Assembly: GCF_900116625.1 (NCBI RefSeq)
Contig: NZ_FPBE01000001.1
Span: 558,001 to 622,000 of the forward strand
Length of the DNA stretch: 64,000 nucleotides
Direction of reading: 5' to 3'
DNA from: Idiomarina abyssalis
GTDB lineage: Bacteria > Pseudomonadota > Gammaproteobacteria > Enterobacterales > Alteromonadaceae
The notes beneath the pieces were generated by a model. It was not told the DNA's origin. It ran no database searches and saw only the letters and a list, made by a program, of their open reading frames with translations. Of this stretch, positions 42,045 through 50,941 are shown in pieces; positions within the stretch are counted from its first letter, which is position 1, and every line of letters begins with the position of its first letter. The translations under genes were made by a program, and so were the position numbers.

Positions 42045-43499
42045 TTAAGCTTTCGCTGTCTCTTCTTTAGGGTTTAGATACAGTATCGTCCAACCCGTGT
42101 AAGCAAATACAATGGCAATAAGCGGTGTCAGATAGTTAAAGAACGCATAAATACCATATTCAAACGGGCTCACCGCAAGTACTGAGAACATATAAGCACC
42201 ACAGGTGTTCCATGGAATAAGAGCCGAGGTGATCGTACCGCTGTCTTCCAGTGTTCGGGACAGAACGCGAGGGTCTAAATTACGGCGTTCATACTCTTCT
42301 TTAAACATACGCCCTGGCAATACAATGGCCATATACTGATCAGCCGTTAATACGTTTGCCCCAAAGCAAGTAAAAATGGTGCCTGTAATTAGCGAGCCAA
42401 CACTTTTAGCCGACTTCAGCATGCCGCGGATAAAGCGTTCTAACAGGCCAACCTTTTCCATGATAGCGCCGAATGTCATGGCACTTAAGATAAGCCAAAC
42501 CGTATTCAGCATTGACACCATTCCACCGCCACTTAGCAGTGAATCTAAATTGGCACTGCCGGTACTGACCTCCACACCGTCTGATAATGCTAACCAAACG
42601 ACTTTAATGGCCGGCACCCAACCTTCTTCTCCGGCAATAAAACTGATCATTTCAGGCTGAAAAATAAGCGCCCAGGCACCGCCCAGTAATGCGCCAAAAA
42701 ATACCGTTGGTAACGCAGGCTTTCGAGTTGCAGCCAAATAAAGCAATACAGCTAATGGAACTAACATCGGCCAACCGATATTAAAGGTACCCTGCAACTG
42801 TTCCTGCATAAGCTCCAGGCGCTGTAAACTCACATTAGTATCGGCATTAAGGCCAAGAATTAAAAACAGCACGACTGAAATAACAAACGCAGGGCCTGCG
42901 GTGTAGCCCATATAACGAATGTGTGCGAACAGTTCCGTCCCCGAAACCGCTGGCGCAAGGTTTGTGGTATCCGATAATGGCGACATTTTATCGCCAAAAT
43001 AAGCCCCTGAAACAATAGCGCCCGCTGCAATGCCTGGCTCTAAACCCATTCCTGATGCTACGCCCATTAAAGCCACACCAATAGTCGCGGCGGTAGTCCA
43101 GGAGCTACCGATAGACAAGGCAACAACACCACAGATAATACAGCTAGCGGCATAGAATAAGCTCGGATTTAGCAGCTCAAGGCCAAAATAAATGAGTGTA
43201 GGGACGGTACCCGATAAGAGCCAGGTACCAATCAATGAGCCAACCGCAAGAATGATAAGCATTGCACCCAGAGCAACGGAAATGCCCTCGGTAATACCCT
43301 CTTCAATTTGCTGCCAGCTAAAACCATTTCGGAAGCCGATAATAACGGCAATGCCAGCCGCAACTAACAATGCTATCTGGTTCGGTCCGTAAGAAGAGTC
43401 TTCGCCAAACAAATAAACCGACGAAGACAACATAGCAATTAGCGCAATTAAAGGGATCAGCGCTTGTAATAAACTGGGTGCTTTTGTTTTATGACTCAT
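42045..43499 (-). CDS. NhaC-family Na+/H+ antiporter
   Basis: 484 aa with about 11-12 membrane helices. Family features: GISVALGAMLIILAVGSLIG, IGSSWTTAATIGVALMGVA, GAYFGDKMSPLSDTTNLA (a conserved polar loop) and NVLTADQYMAIVLPGRMF. NhaC proteins extrude sodium, or in some cases exchange malate or other organic acids; which applies cannot be told. Lies between the NSS and pepN genes with gaps of 12 and 18 bp, so probably one transcript. Would help discharge sodium taken in by the NSS carrier. Confidence 0.9.
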   Translation of the reverse strand: MSHKTKAPSLLQALIPLIALIAMLSSSVYLFGEDSSYGPNQIALLVAAGIAVIIGFRNGFSWQQIEEGITEGISVALGAMLIILAVGSLIGTWLLSGTVPTLIYFGLELLNPSLFYAASCIICGVVALSIGSSWTTAATIGVALMGVASGMGLEPGIAAGAIVSGAYFGDKMSPLSDTTNLAPAVSGTELFAHIRYMGYTAGPAFVISVVLFLILGLNADTNVSLQRLELMQEQLQGTFNIGWPMLVPLAVLLYLAATRKPALPTVFFGALLGGAWALIFQPEMISFIAGEEGWVPAIKVVWLALSDGVEVSTGSANLDSLLSGGGMVSMLNTVWLILSAMTFGAIMEKVGLLERFIRGMLKSAKSVGSLITGTIFTCFGANVLTADQYMAIVLPGRMFKEEYERRNLDPRVLSRTLEDSGTITSALIPWNTCGAYMFSVLAVSPFEYGIYAFFNYLTPLIAIVFAYTGWTILYLNPKEETAKA

Positions 43500-43511
43500 T
43501 AATTATTCAAC

Positions 43512-44897
43512 CTAAAGTTTTATAAAGCCAATTAGCTGTAAAAAAATAATAATGATGGCGACTGGAGAAATGTATTTAACACAAAGTAACCAGACATCGA
43601 AAATGCCTTTTTTGGTATCCAGTTCGTCTTTTGTGAATTCAGAACGCATCACCCAACCTGCTAATACCGCCAACAGTAAACCGCCTAGTGGTAGTAACAA
43701 GCTCGATGTTAAAACATCTATGATATCAAAGAGTGAATTAATTGGCTTACCAAACCATTCTCCGCTTAACTGCGCCCATTCAGACCCGGCAAAGGAATGG
43801 ATCGTTAACTGCCCAAGAAGCCACAATACTCCGGCCGATACGATTGTTGCCGGCCAGCGACTTAAGGAAAATTTTTCAGCAACAAAAGCCACAGACGACT
43901 CAATCATCGCAATGGCCGATGTAAATGCTGCAATAACCAGCATGATAAAGAACACTGTTCCGACAAAACCACCCGCCGGCATCTCACTAAAGGCTAAAGG
44001 CAAGGTTGTGAAAATAAGCCCGGGGCCTTCACTTGGAGTTAAGCCATAACCAAAAACCAGCGGGAATATGGCCAGACCGGCAAGCAATGCTACAAAAGTA
44101 TCTATAACAGCAATCCAGAGGCTGGTTTGCACAATTGAAGTTTCACGTGGAAGGTAGGCGCCATACATAATGACAACGCCAGAGGCCAGGCCTAAAGTAA
44201 AGAATGAATGGCCTAGTGCTATCATGACACCATTAACACTGAGCTTGCTAAAGTCAGGCTCAAACATAAAGCCTATTGCAGCAGAGAAATCGCCAATACT
44301 GCCGGAGTAGACCGCAATGACCACCAATAGAACAATCATGCAGGGCAGTAATAATCTAACCGACCTTTCAAGGCCATTTTTTACACCATTACCAACAACC
44401 AAAACTGTGGCTATGATCACCAGGCTGTGCCAAAGCATTAGCTCACCAGGAGATGCCAATAAACCTTCAAAGGTTTTTCCTATCTCTTCAGCTGAAGCCT
44501 GGGTAAATGCACCCTGTCCTGCTTTGAATACGTAAGCTAATGCCCAGCCTGCGATCACGGCATAGAAGCTTAAAACTAAGTAGCCGGTAAGCATGCCCAG
44601 CCATCCGGCCGATTGCCAGGCAGAGTGCTTACCGGATTCTAACGCAACTGATTTTGCGGCATACCCTGGAGAGTGGCGCCCACGCCGTCCTATAATGACC
44701 TCAGCCATCATAATGGGTATGCCAATAGCCAAAATACAAAGCAGATAAACAAGGACAAAAGCACCGCCCCCGTTTTCGCCCATTACATAAGGAAACTTCC
44801 AAATGTTACCTAAGCCAACAGCAGCGGCAGAAGAAGCCAATATAAAACTTAGCCGGCTTGACCACCGGCTCGAGATAGCTTGATTATTTGTTGTCAT
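43512..44897 (-). CDS. Sodium-dependent amino-acid transporter, NSS (SNF) family
   Basis: 461 aa, about 11-12 membrane helices of LeuT fold. The N-terminal FILASSAAAVGLGNIWKFPYVMGENGGG is the sodium and substrate site of TM1; ALGHSFFTLGLASGVVIMYGAY is TM6. The family takes up amino acids with sodium (tyrosine, tryptophan, leucine, methionine or others); specificity is not readable. First gene of the NSS-NhaC-pepN-DUF2835 row. Confidence 0.92.
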   Translation of the reverse strand: MTTNNQAISSRWSSRLSFILASSAAAVGLGNIWKFPYVMGENGGGAFVLVYLLCILAIGIPIMMAEVIIGRRGRHSPGYAAKSVALESGKHSAWQSAGWLGMLTGYLVLSFYAVIAGWALAYVFKAGQGAFTQASAEEIGKTFEGLLASPGELMLWHSLVIIATVLVVGNGVKNGLERSVRLLLPCMIVLLVVIAVYSGSIGDFSAAIGFMFEPDFSKLSVNGVMIALGHSFFTLGLASGVVIMYGAYLPRETSIVQTSLWIAVIDTFVALLAGLAIFPLVFGYGLTPSEGPGLIFTTLPLAFSEMPAGGFVGTVFFIMLVIAAFTSAIAMIESSVAFVAEKFSLSRWPATIVSAGVLWLLGQLTIHSFAGSEWAQLSGEWFGKPINSLFDIIDVLTSSLLLPLGGLLLAVLAGWVMRSEFTKDELDTKKGIFDVWLLCVKYISPVAIIIIFLQLIGFIKL

Positions 44898-44965
44898 TAT
44901 TATTAATCGTTTGTGTTTATTAACGCGCTATATGACCACAAAAATAGGGTCTATGACAAGTTCAC

Positions 44966-44991
44966 AAAAAAATACCGCCGTAAAGGCGGTA
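44966..44991 (-). terminator. Rho-independent terminator after prc
   Basis: On the minus strand TACCGCC, loop TTTAC, GGCGGTA then TTTTTTT. Begins 17 bases after the prc stop and lies before the NSS gene. Confidence 0.9.
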
Positions 44992-45008
44992 CTTTAAAAA
45001 TTACACTC

Positions 45009-47066
45009 TTAATTCGAAGCAAGTTGCTTATCATCAATAAAATCGAATGCAACCAGAGCGGCCTGGTCAAGGTAAGGATCCACCTCAACAAAGTCTTCCG
45101 GCGCTTCTTCAATATCTTCAACAGGCTTTTTACCCGCACGCTTTAAACGTTCATTAACGCGCTCTAGCTGTATTGCTTTCTGCTTTTCCTGTTTCTCTTC
45201 ACGCTCAGCTAAAACCAGGCTAACCCAGGTTTTATCACGTTCCTTTCTGAATCTTTCGATTTCCTCAAACACATAAGAAAATTCAGGATCATCCTCTATT
45301 CGTTGATTCAGCTGTTGTTGCAACTCTTTTACCTCTGCACTATTGATGTTGCCAACTGTGCTATATGTCGCTTTATCAATTTTATCCCAGGGCAAAGCAT
45401 TGTCTTCTTTACTTTCACCCCACTCAGAAGCTTCAACAAAAGAAGGGAAAACAACGTCAGGCTGAACACCTTTCAGTTGGGTGCTACCACCGTCAATACG
45501 GTAAAACTTCGCAATCGTATACTGTACGCTTCCTAACGGATTATCGTAAAAGTCAAAGCGACGAGCCAGACCGCGATGCTGCTGTACAGTGCCCTTCCCA
45601 AAGGTGTTTTCACCAATAATAAGTGCCCGTTCATAATCTTGCATAGCTGCAGCAAAAATTTCAGAGGCTGATGCACTGTAACGGTCGACCATAACGAACA
45701 ATGGTCCTTCATAATATGTCTTTCCGTCTTTATCTTCACTGACGTCAATTCGGCCACGCCCATCGCTCACCTGTACAACCGGCCCCTTATCAATGAATAA
45801 ACCACTTAAGCTAATAGCCTCGGTTAACGCTCCGCCGCCGTTACCACGTAAATCTACGATAAGGCCTTCGACATCTTTGCTTTCTAAGTCTTCTATTAGC
45901 TTTTTAACATCAGCAGTTAAATTATTGTAGAACCCCGGGATTTCAATAACTCCCAAGCGTCGGCCTTTATAAAGGCCTTCTTCAAATTCTTTTACTTCAG
46001 CTTTGGCCGCGCGATCTTCCAGCTTAACTTTGTCACGGACAATCTCAACTTCGCTCGGCGTACCGCCAGCGCCCTGGCTAGCCTTTAAGACCTGTAAGCG
46101 AACCGTGGTTCCTTTTGGCCCTTTAATGAGTTCAACAACGTCATCCAACCGCATGCCAATAATATCAACGAAGTCTTCTTCATCTTCACCTTTACCCTGG
46201 CCAACAGCGATAATCTTATCTTCAGGTGAGAGCTCTCCAGTTTTGTCCGCCGGACCACCCGGAACCAGGCTGCGGATTACGGTGTAATCATATTCTGACT
46301 GCAAAACGGCACCGATACCTTCAAGTTCAAGGTTCATATTCTGCTGAAAACGTTCTGAATTAGAAGGAGATAAATAACTGGTATGCGCCTCAACCGAGCG
46401 AGCAAATGCATTCATCAAGGTTTGAAAAACGTCTTCACTTTTAGATTTGGTCAATCGGTTTAATGCGCTGTTATAACGCTTGCCTAAGGTTTCAACAATT
46501 TCCGGCCATTCTTTACCGGCAAGCTTCAAGTTAAGAGCGTCGTATTTAACCCGGCTTTGCCAAAGTTCATTGAGCTCTTCCAGAGACGATGCCCATTCTG
46601 CGTCTTCCCGGTCGTAGTAGTACTTGTCATCTTTTGCTGAGAAGTCCATAGGCTCCTCTTCATCAAGCAAAGACAAGGCATACTCATAACGCTGGAAACG
46701 GCGTTCCAGGCTTTTCTGATAGATATCGAAAGCGACATCCAACTCACCACGCTTCAGCATGTCATCGAATAAATGGCGATATTCATCTGCCGCTTCTACA
46801 TCTTCTTTAAGCAAAAACATCTTGCTGTAATCAAGCAGCTCGAAATAGCGTTCATGAATCTTTTCAGACAGTTCATTATCAAGCGTCAGACTACTGAAAT
46901 GATAGCGGGTAAAATAAGAGGTAATACGCTCACTGGCTGTATCGTGTTGAGCTTCTTGCTCTAATTCTGGTAACTCACTGATTTTGTGCTCTGGCGGTAT
47001 AGCAACCGCAGCAGGAACAACACACATCAGTGCCAATGCACATTTTTTTACAGCCCAGTGTTTCAT
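45009..47066 (-). CDS. prc: Tail-specific (C-terminal processing) protease Prc
   Basis: 685 aa periplasmic S41A serine protease. Signal peptide at residues about 8-22 (KCALALMCVVPAAVA). A PDZ domain (IGAVLQSEYDYTVIRSLVPG) precedes the protease core with DRYSASASEIFAAAMQDY (catalytic serine) and NTFGKGTVQQ (catalytic lysine). The charged C-terminal helical tail is normal for Prc. It trims FtsI and regulates peptidoglycan hydrolases such as MepS in E. coli. Strong AGGAG before the ATG; 9 bp after proQ, as in E. coli. Confidence 0.96.
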   Translation of the reverse strand: MKHWAVKKCALALMCVVPAAVAIPPEHKISELPELEQEAQHDTASERITSYFTRYHFSSLTLDNELSEKIHERYFELLDYSKMFLLKEDVEAADEYRHLFDDMLKRGELDVAFDIYQKSLERRFQRYEYALSLLDEEEPMDFSAKDDKYYYDREDAEWASSLEELNELWQSRVKYDALNLKLAGKEWPEIVETLGKRYNSALNRLTKSKSEDVFQTLMNAFARSVEAHTSYLSPSNSERFQQNMNLELEGIGAVLQSEYDYTVIRSLVPGGPADKTGELSPEDKIIAVGQGKGEDEEDFVDIIGMRLDDVVELIKGPKGTTVRLQVLKASQGAGGTPSEVEIVRDKVKLEDRAAKAEVKEFEEGLYKGRRLGVIEIPGFYNNLTADVKKLIEDLESKDVEGLIVDLRGNGGGALTEAISLSGLFIDKGPVVQVSDGRGRIDVSEDKDGKTYYEGPLFVMVDRYSASASEIFAAAMQDYERALIIGENTFGKGTVQQHRGLARRFDFYDNPLGSVQYTIAKFYRIDGGSTQLKGVQPDVVFPSFVEASEWGESKEDNALPWDKIDKATYSTVGNINSAEVKELQQQLNQRIEDDPEFSYVFEEIERFRKERDKTWVSLVLAEREEKQEKQKAIQLERVNERLKRAGKKPVEDIEEAPEDFVEVDPYLDQAALVAFDFIDDKQLASN

Positions 47067-47075
47067 CGACTACTC

Positions 47076-47702
47076 CTACGCGCGCAGAAAAATTTTATCT
47101 GCTTTAACTTTCATGGTTAACCCGTTTTGCAACTGAACCTGAACATCATCTTTGTCCAGTTCCAAAATTGTTGCTGACATTGGGGTATTCCCTGCTTTTA
47201 CCTGTACCTGTTGACCAACGGAAAGGTTATTGAGTTCCACATCGGCCAATTTAACTTCAGGTTTGTTAGCTTTTTTGGTGGGCTTAGACTTAGGTTTACC
47301 TGCGCCTTCCGCTTTCTTCTTAGCCGGCGCCTTCTTTGCATTAGCCTTAGCAGAAGCCTTATTCTTTTCAGCAACTTTCGCCTTTGACTCTTTTAATGTC
47401 TCCTGAGCGTGTTGCTGATGCTCTTCAGTAACCGCTTCAACTGATTTACCATCAAGATCCACGCGCTGACTACCAGCTTTAATACTGTGAAGGTAACGCC
47501 AACTGTTCGTATAATGACGTAACGCTGTTCTCAAGCGCGTTTTACTCACTTTGTCATCATTTTCCAGACGTTTCGCTAAGTCTTCAAAAATACCGATTTT
47601 TAATGGCTTAGCATCGCCTTTAATACTAAAACACTCAGGAAATTGCTCAGTTAAGTAGGCAATAACATCTTTGCTCTTCGTCAGCTTTTCAGGTTCACTC
47701 AT
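47076..47702 (-). CDS. proQ: RNA chaperone ProQ
   Basis: 208 aa from the ATG at 47702; an earlier ATG at 47729 exists but sits deeper in the preceding gene. N-terminal FinO/ProQ domain (DVIAYLTEQFPECFSIKGDAKPLKIGIF; RTALRHYTNSWRYLHS), a basic A/K-rich linker (residues about 100-160), and a C-terminal Tudor-like domain (NLSVGQQVQVKAGNTPMSA). Binds structured 3' ends and small RNAs. Overlaps the upstream 96-codon gene by 8 bp and precedes prc by 9 bp. Confidence 0.95.
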   Translation of the reverse strand: MSEPEKLTKSKDVIAYLTEQFPECFSIKGDAKPLKIGIFEDLAKRLENDDKVSKTRLRTALRHYTNSWRYLHSIKAGSQRVDLDGKSVEAVTEEHQQHAQETLKESKAKVAEKNKASAKANAKKAPAKKKAEGAGKPKSKPTKKANKPEVKLADVELNNLSVGQQVQVKAGNTPMSATILELDKDDVQVQLQNGLTMKVKADKIFLRA

Positions 47703-47985
47703 TCCATTCTTCTTCCTGTTCGCGGACAACTTTCATTAAGTTTCGAACATAGTCGTCCATTTCATCAAATGACAAATCTAATAAGGCAGGCTCTTCGATC
47801 CAGTCGTACAGCGTACGACGAACCATTTCTTCAAGCTGCTCTGTTGTATCGTCATCCTCTCGTAATGCATTAATGTGATGAAGCATTTCGTTGATTCGGT
47901 CAGCGGCTTCTTCTTCCTGCTCTTCGAAAAAAACAACGTCCTGCTTCGTCACTAAATAGCTATGAATATCGAATTCAACAAACAT
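47695..47985 (-). CDS. Small acidic protein of unknown function upstream of proQ
   Basis: 96 aa, strikingly rich in D and E (EEQEEEAADRINEML, REDDDTTEQLEEMVRR, REQEEEWNE), mostly helical, no cysteine, no signal. I do not recognise the family. It is locked in the msrC-orf-proQ-prc run: 1-base gap to the msrC-type gene and 8-base overlap into proQ, so it is probably translated and coupled to proQ. Acidic character beside a basic RNA-binding protein is suggestive only. Confidence 0.75.
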   Translation of the reverse strand: MFVEFDIHSYLVTKQDVVFFEEQEEEAADRINEMLHHINALREDDDTTEQLEEMVRRTLYDWIEEPALLDLSFDEMDDYVRNLMKVVREQEEEWNE

Positions 47986-47986
47986 A

Positions 47987-48460
47987 TCAGCGCTGCAACC
48001 CTGACCAATCTAATGACTGGCAATATTCAGCAATCGCTTTAATACCCTTTTCATCTTCTTCGCTAAAACGGCCGATTGATGGGCTATCGATGTCCAGTAC
48101 CGCAACCGTTTTTCCATTTACAACAATAGGTGCCACCACTTCGCTGTTTGATGCCGAGTCACACGCAATGTGTCCGGAAAACTGATGAACATCTTCGACT
48201 CGCTGGCACTCTTGTGACTGTGCCGCTACTCCGCAAACGCCTTTGCCAGAAGGTATCCGGACACAGGCAACTCGCCCCTGGAAAGGACCCAGCACTAATT
48301 CATCGTCTAAGCGGGTTAAATAAAAACCTAACCAGTTAACGTCATCAATATGTTCGTAAAGTAGCGCAGAAATATTCGCAAGGTTTGCAATTAAATCGGG
48401 CTCGGCCTCTGTTAATGCCCTGCTTTGGGCTAACAAATCTGAATACAGCTGAGAGCTCAT
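47987..48460 (-). CDS. msrC: Free methionine-(R)-sulfoxide reductase (GAF type)
   Basis: 157 aa single GAF domain. The three cysteines of fRMsr are present with the E. coli spacing: C66 (ACVRIP), C76 (GKGVCGVAA) and C100 (GHIACDSASNSEVV). The motif VAVLDIDSPSIGRFSEED closes the domain. It reduces free Met-R-sulfoxide, using thioredoxin. Same family as E. coli YebR, which also lies near proQ. 2 bp after yeaC. Confidence 0.92.
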   Translation of the reverse strand: MSSQLYSDLLAQSRALTEAEPDLIANLANISALLYEHIDDVNWLGFYLTRLDDELVLGPFQGRVACVRIPSGKGVCGVAAQSQECQRVEDVHQFSGHIACDSASNSEVVAPIVVNGKTVAVLDIDSPSIGRFSEEDEKGIKAIAEYCQSLDWSGLQR

Positions 48461-48462
48461 AA

Positions 48463-48756
48463 TTAGCCTTCTTGTCCATCGAGTTTAAAACGCGCAATTG
48501 ATTCTTCGGGAGTGTCTTTAAACTGCTCTTTTAGCTCGCGTTTTGTTTTTGTCACCATCTCTCCATTAGCACCAATAGTAAAAGCCTCATCGGAGCTTGC
48601 ATAGCGCGCCTGATAAGCCATAACTAATTGAATGGAGTTTTCACGTTGCTCGTCAGATAAACGGTTGCCGTCAGGCCATTTCCCCGTTTCAACAGCTTGT
48701 ACCAGGCGTTCATAGACTTCCTGGTTCATACTTTTAATTAAATCGTCGAATTGCAT
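48463..48756 (-). CDS. yeaC: YeaC family protein (DUF1315)
   Basis: 97 aa cytosolic protein; the block YERLVQAVETGKWPDGNRLS and QRENSIQLVMAYQARY is the DUF1315/YeaC mark. Function unknown. Gaps of 2 and 5 bp to neighbours point to one transcript. Confidence 0.88.
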   Translation of the reverse strand: MQFDDLIKSMNQEVYERLVQAVETGKWPDGNRLSDEQRENSIQLVMAYQARYASSDEAFTIGANGEMVTKTKRELKEQFKDTPEESIARFKLDGQEG

Positions 48757-48761
48757 AGGGG

Positions 48762-49091
48762 TTACCGCTTTTTCTTTTTTAAGAAGAGAAGCTGCACACG
48801 GTTGATTAAAAACCAGACGACTCCACCAACCATTGCACCAACAGCAATACCGTATTGCCAGGTATTAGGCATAGGCTGCTGCATGAACAAATAAGTAAAA
48901 GCAGCAATAGCAATAAGTAAGGCGAGCATTGAACGTGAAACCAGCTTATCAGACTTTTCTTGTTTAAGTCTTAGCCACTCACGTTCCATATCTTCCTTTG
49001 ACTGACCGGCCAGCACAAACTGGCAATGCGGACATTCTTTTACTTTGCTTGAAATTCGTTTATTACACGAAGGACATTGTGTTAACGCCAT
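48762..49091 (-). CDS. Zinc-ribbon membrane protein of unknown function
   Basis: 109 aa from ATG 49091, which has AGGT before it; a longer frame to 49148 is less likely. N-terminal four-cysteine ribbon (QCPSCNKRISSKVKECPHCQ), a charged helix and two membrane segments (LALLIAIAAFTYLFM; YGIAVGAMVGGVVWFL), ending in basic KKKKR. Likely head of the msrC-proQ-prc operon. No specific function can be assigned. Confidence 0.78.
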   Translation of the reverse strand: MALTQCPSCNKRISSKVKECPHCQFVLAGQSKEDMEREWLRLKQEKSDKLVSRSMLALLIAIAAFTYLFMQQPMPNTWQYGIAVGAMVGGVVWFLINRVQLLFLKKKKR

Positions 49092-49173
49092 ATACAACCT
49101 ATCTCTTATGCAGTCCTTGCAATATAAGGCTTTTGCTCTTAATTTCAAGCGTTACCCGGGAATAAAAGTAAAA

Positions 49174-49194
49174 CGGCCAACTTATCGTTGGCCG
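49174..49194 (-). terminator. Terminator after the AGCS symporter gene
   Basis: Perfect 8-base stem CGGCCAAC / GTTGGCCG with 5-base loop, followed on the minus strand by TTTTACTTTTA. Note it lies before the gene at 48762 and after the symporter gene at 49220. Confidence 0.8.
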
Positions 49195-49219
49195 CTTAGC
49201 TTCAGTTTATTGCAATAAA

Positions 49220-50896
49220 TCACTTCTTCTTATCGGCATCACCAAAGTCTTTCCAGTACGACTTAACGGTCGATTTCATTTCGCGGTGAAGCAAAATCAT
49301 GCCCAGTAAGTTGGGTAATGTCATTAAGACAATGGCAACGGCAGAGGCTGTCCAAACCAGCGTTGTATCGGCAAAAGACGCCCAGAAGAAGCCCGCCACA
49401 TACAGTATGCGATAAGGCATGACCCCTTTCTGTCCAACCAGGTAGACAACCGCCCTGTCACCATAATAGGACCAGGCAATGGCCGTTGAAAATGCGAACA
49501 TTAACAAGGTAATTGGAATAATATACTGACCGTAATCACCAAAGTAACCGTTTGCAAAAGCCAGTGAGGTAAGAGCAGCAGAGTGCACTAATGACTTACC
49601 AACAACCTGAATATCCTCTTTGATCAGATTACCGTTCTCAATTCTAACCTGACCGTTGTAGGCATCTTCTCCTGCAATAACGAAACGTACATCTTCAGCA
49701 ACAGAACGCGCGTGTAAAATCGTGATTTCACCATTCGTCTGAGCCTGGCCATCTACAACTTGTAAAGTGCCCGAGTAACGCGTTATTTCAGTATCGCTAA
49801 TGCCATTTAAGTACTTGTACAATTCTTGTCTGTCTTCGCTGTCAACGTCGTTGTATTCACCGACAACAAAATCCAGATCACTTCGGGCAAAATTGTTCTC
49901 AAACTTCTCAGTCCACACACCCGAAGACAAGATAACCAAACCGGTTAAAGTACAAATTAAAATGGTATCCAGAAACGGCTCAAGAATCGAAACCAAACCT
50001 TCAGCTACAGGGTCTTTCGCTTTTGCCGAGGCGTGTGCAATAGGAGCAGAACCCTGACCGGCCTCGTTCGAAAATAAACCACGGTTTACACCACGGTTAA
50101 AGGCATAAGCAAAGCTTGCACCAAGGAACCCGCCAGCCGCAGCTGAACCCGTGAAGGCGTCACTGAAAATGGAAACAAAGGACGAACCAATGTTATCGAT
50201 ATTGAAGAAAATAACGCTTAAAGAACCGATAACATAAACAATTCCCATAATAGGAACAATTTTTGAGGTAACCGCCGCTATTCGCTTGATACCACCAATA
50301 ATAACCATAGCCAGTAAAATGGATAAAATAGCACCTGTCCAGATAGGATCAATTGCAAATGTCTGCTCCATTGACTGCGCTATGTTATTAATTTGGGGCA
50401 TGTTTCCTGTGCCAAAAGAACTCACAATGGTTGCAATGGCAAAGATAACAGCTAGCCACTTCATATTAAGGCGGCGATCCATGTAATACATGGGACCACC
50501 GGCCATAGTGCCGTCTTCGGTTTTAACGCGGTACTTGTGCGACAGTGTGACTTCGACAAACTTCGTTGTCATACCCAAAAAGGCAGTCATCCACATCCAG
50601 AAAATAGCGGCCGGACCACCGAGGAATATTGCCAGCGCAACACCACCAATGTTACCTGTACCCACAGTTCCTGATAACGCCGTTGATAACGCCTGGAAAT
50701 GACTGGTATCGCCTTGTGAGTCTTTGCGATCAAACTTCCCTGCTAACACTCTCCATGCATGTCTGAAATAGCGGACCTGAGGAAAGCCAAGGTACAAAGA
50801 GAAAAATAAGCCCACACCGAGCAAAATAAATGGGAAATAGGCTGCAGAGCCTAAAAACCCATCAATCCAAAGTAAAAAATTGTTGAGCGCTTCCAA
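49220..50896 (-). CDS. Sodium:alanine/glycine symporter, AGCS family, with long extra loop
   Basis: 558 aa, longer than the usual ~450-490. Membrane core: [23 protein letters not shown] (AGCS signature), [11 protein letters not shown], and [20 protein letters not shown]. Residues about 333-440 hold a hydrophilic insert (from [20 protein letters not shown] to [10 protein letters not shown]) before the last helices; such an insert appears in some gammaproteobacterial relatives. Takes up alanine or glycine with sodium. No glycine riboswitch is seen in the 45-base upstream gap. Confidence 0.9.
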   Translation of the reverse strand: MEALNNFLLWIDGFLGSAAYFPFILLGVGLFFSLYLGFPQVRYFRHAWRVLAGKFDRKDSQGDTSHFQALSTALSGTVGTGNIGGVALAIFLGGPAAIFWMWMTAFLGMTTKFVEVTLSHKYRVKTEDGTMAGGPMYYMDRRLNMKWLAVIFAIATIVSSFGTGNMPQINNIAQSMEQTFAIDPIWTGAILSILLAMVIIGGIKRIAAVTSKIVPIMGIVYVIGSLSVIFFNIDNIGSSFVSIFSDAFTGSAAAGGFLGASFAYAFNRGVNRGLFSNEAGQGSAPIAHASAKAKDPVAEGLVSILEPFLDTILICTLTGLVILSSGVWTEKFENNFARSDLDFVVGEYNDVDSEDRQELYKYLNGISDTEITRYSGTLQVVDGQAQTNGEITILHARSVAEDVRFVIAGEDAYNGQVRIENGNLIKEDIQVVGKSLVHSAALTSLAFANGYFGDYGQYIIPITLLMFAFSTAIAWSYYGDRAVVYLVGQKGVMPYRILYVAGFFWASFADTTLVWTASAVAIVLMTLPNLLGMILLHREMKSTVKSYWKDFGDADKKK

Positions 50897-50941
50897 GGAA
50901 GACCCCCTTTGTTGTTATTATTTTGTGATACAACTCTAGTT

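Noticed and set aside
43552-44049. 165-codon plus-strand frame opposite the NSS transporter
   Set aside because: Antisense to a clear membrane transporter; no independent support.
50897-50941. Glycine riboswitch before the AGCS symporter
   Set aside because: The 45-base gap is too short, and no aptamer-like pairing is seen.
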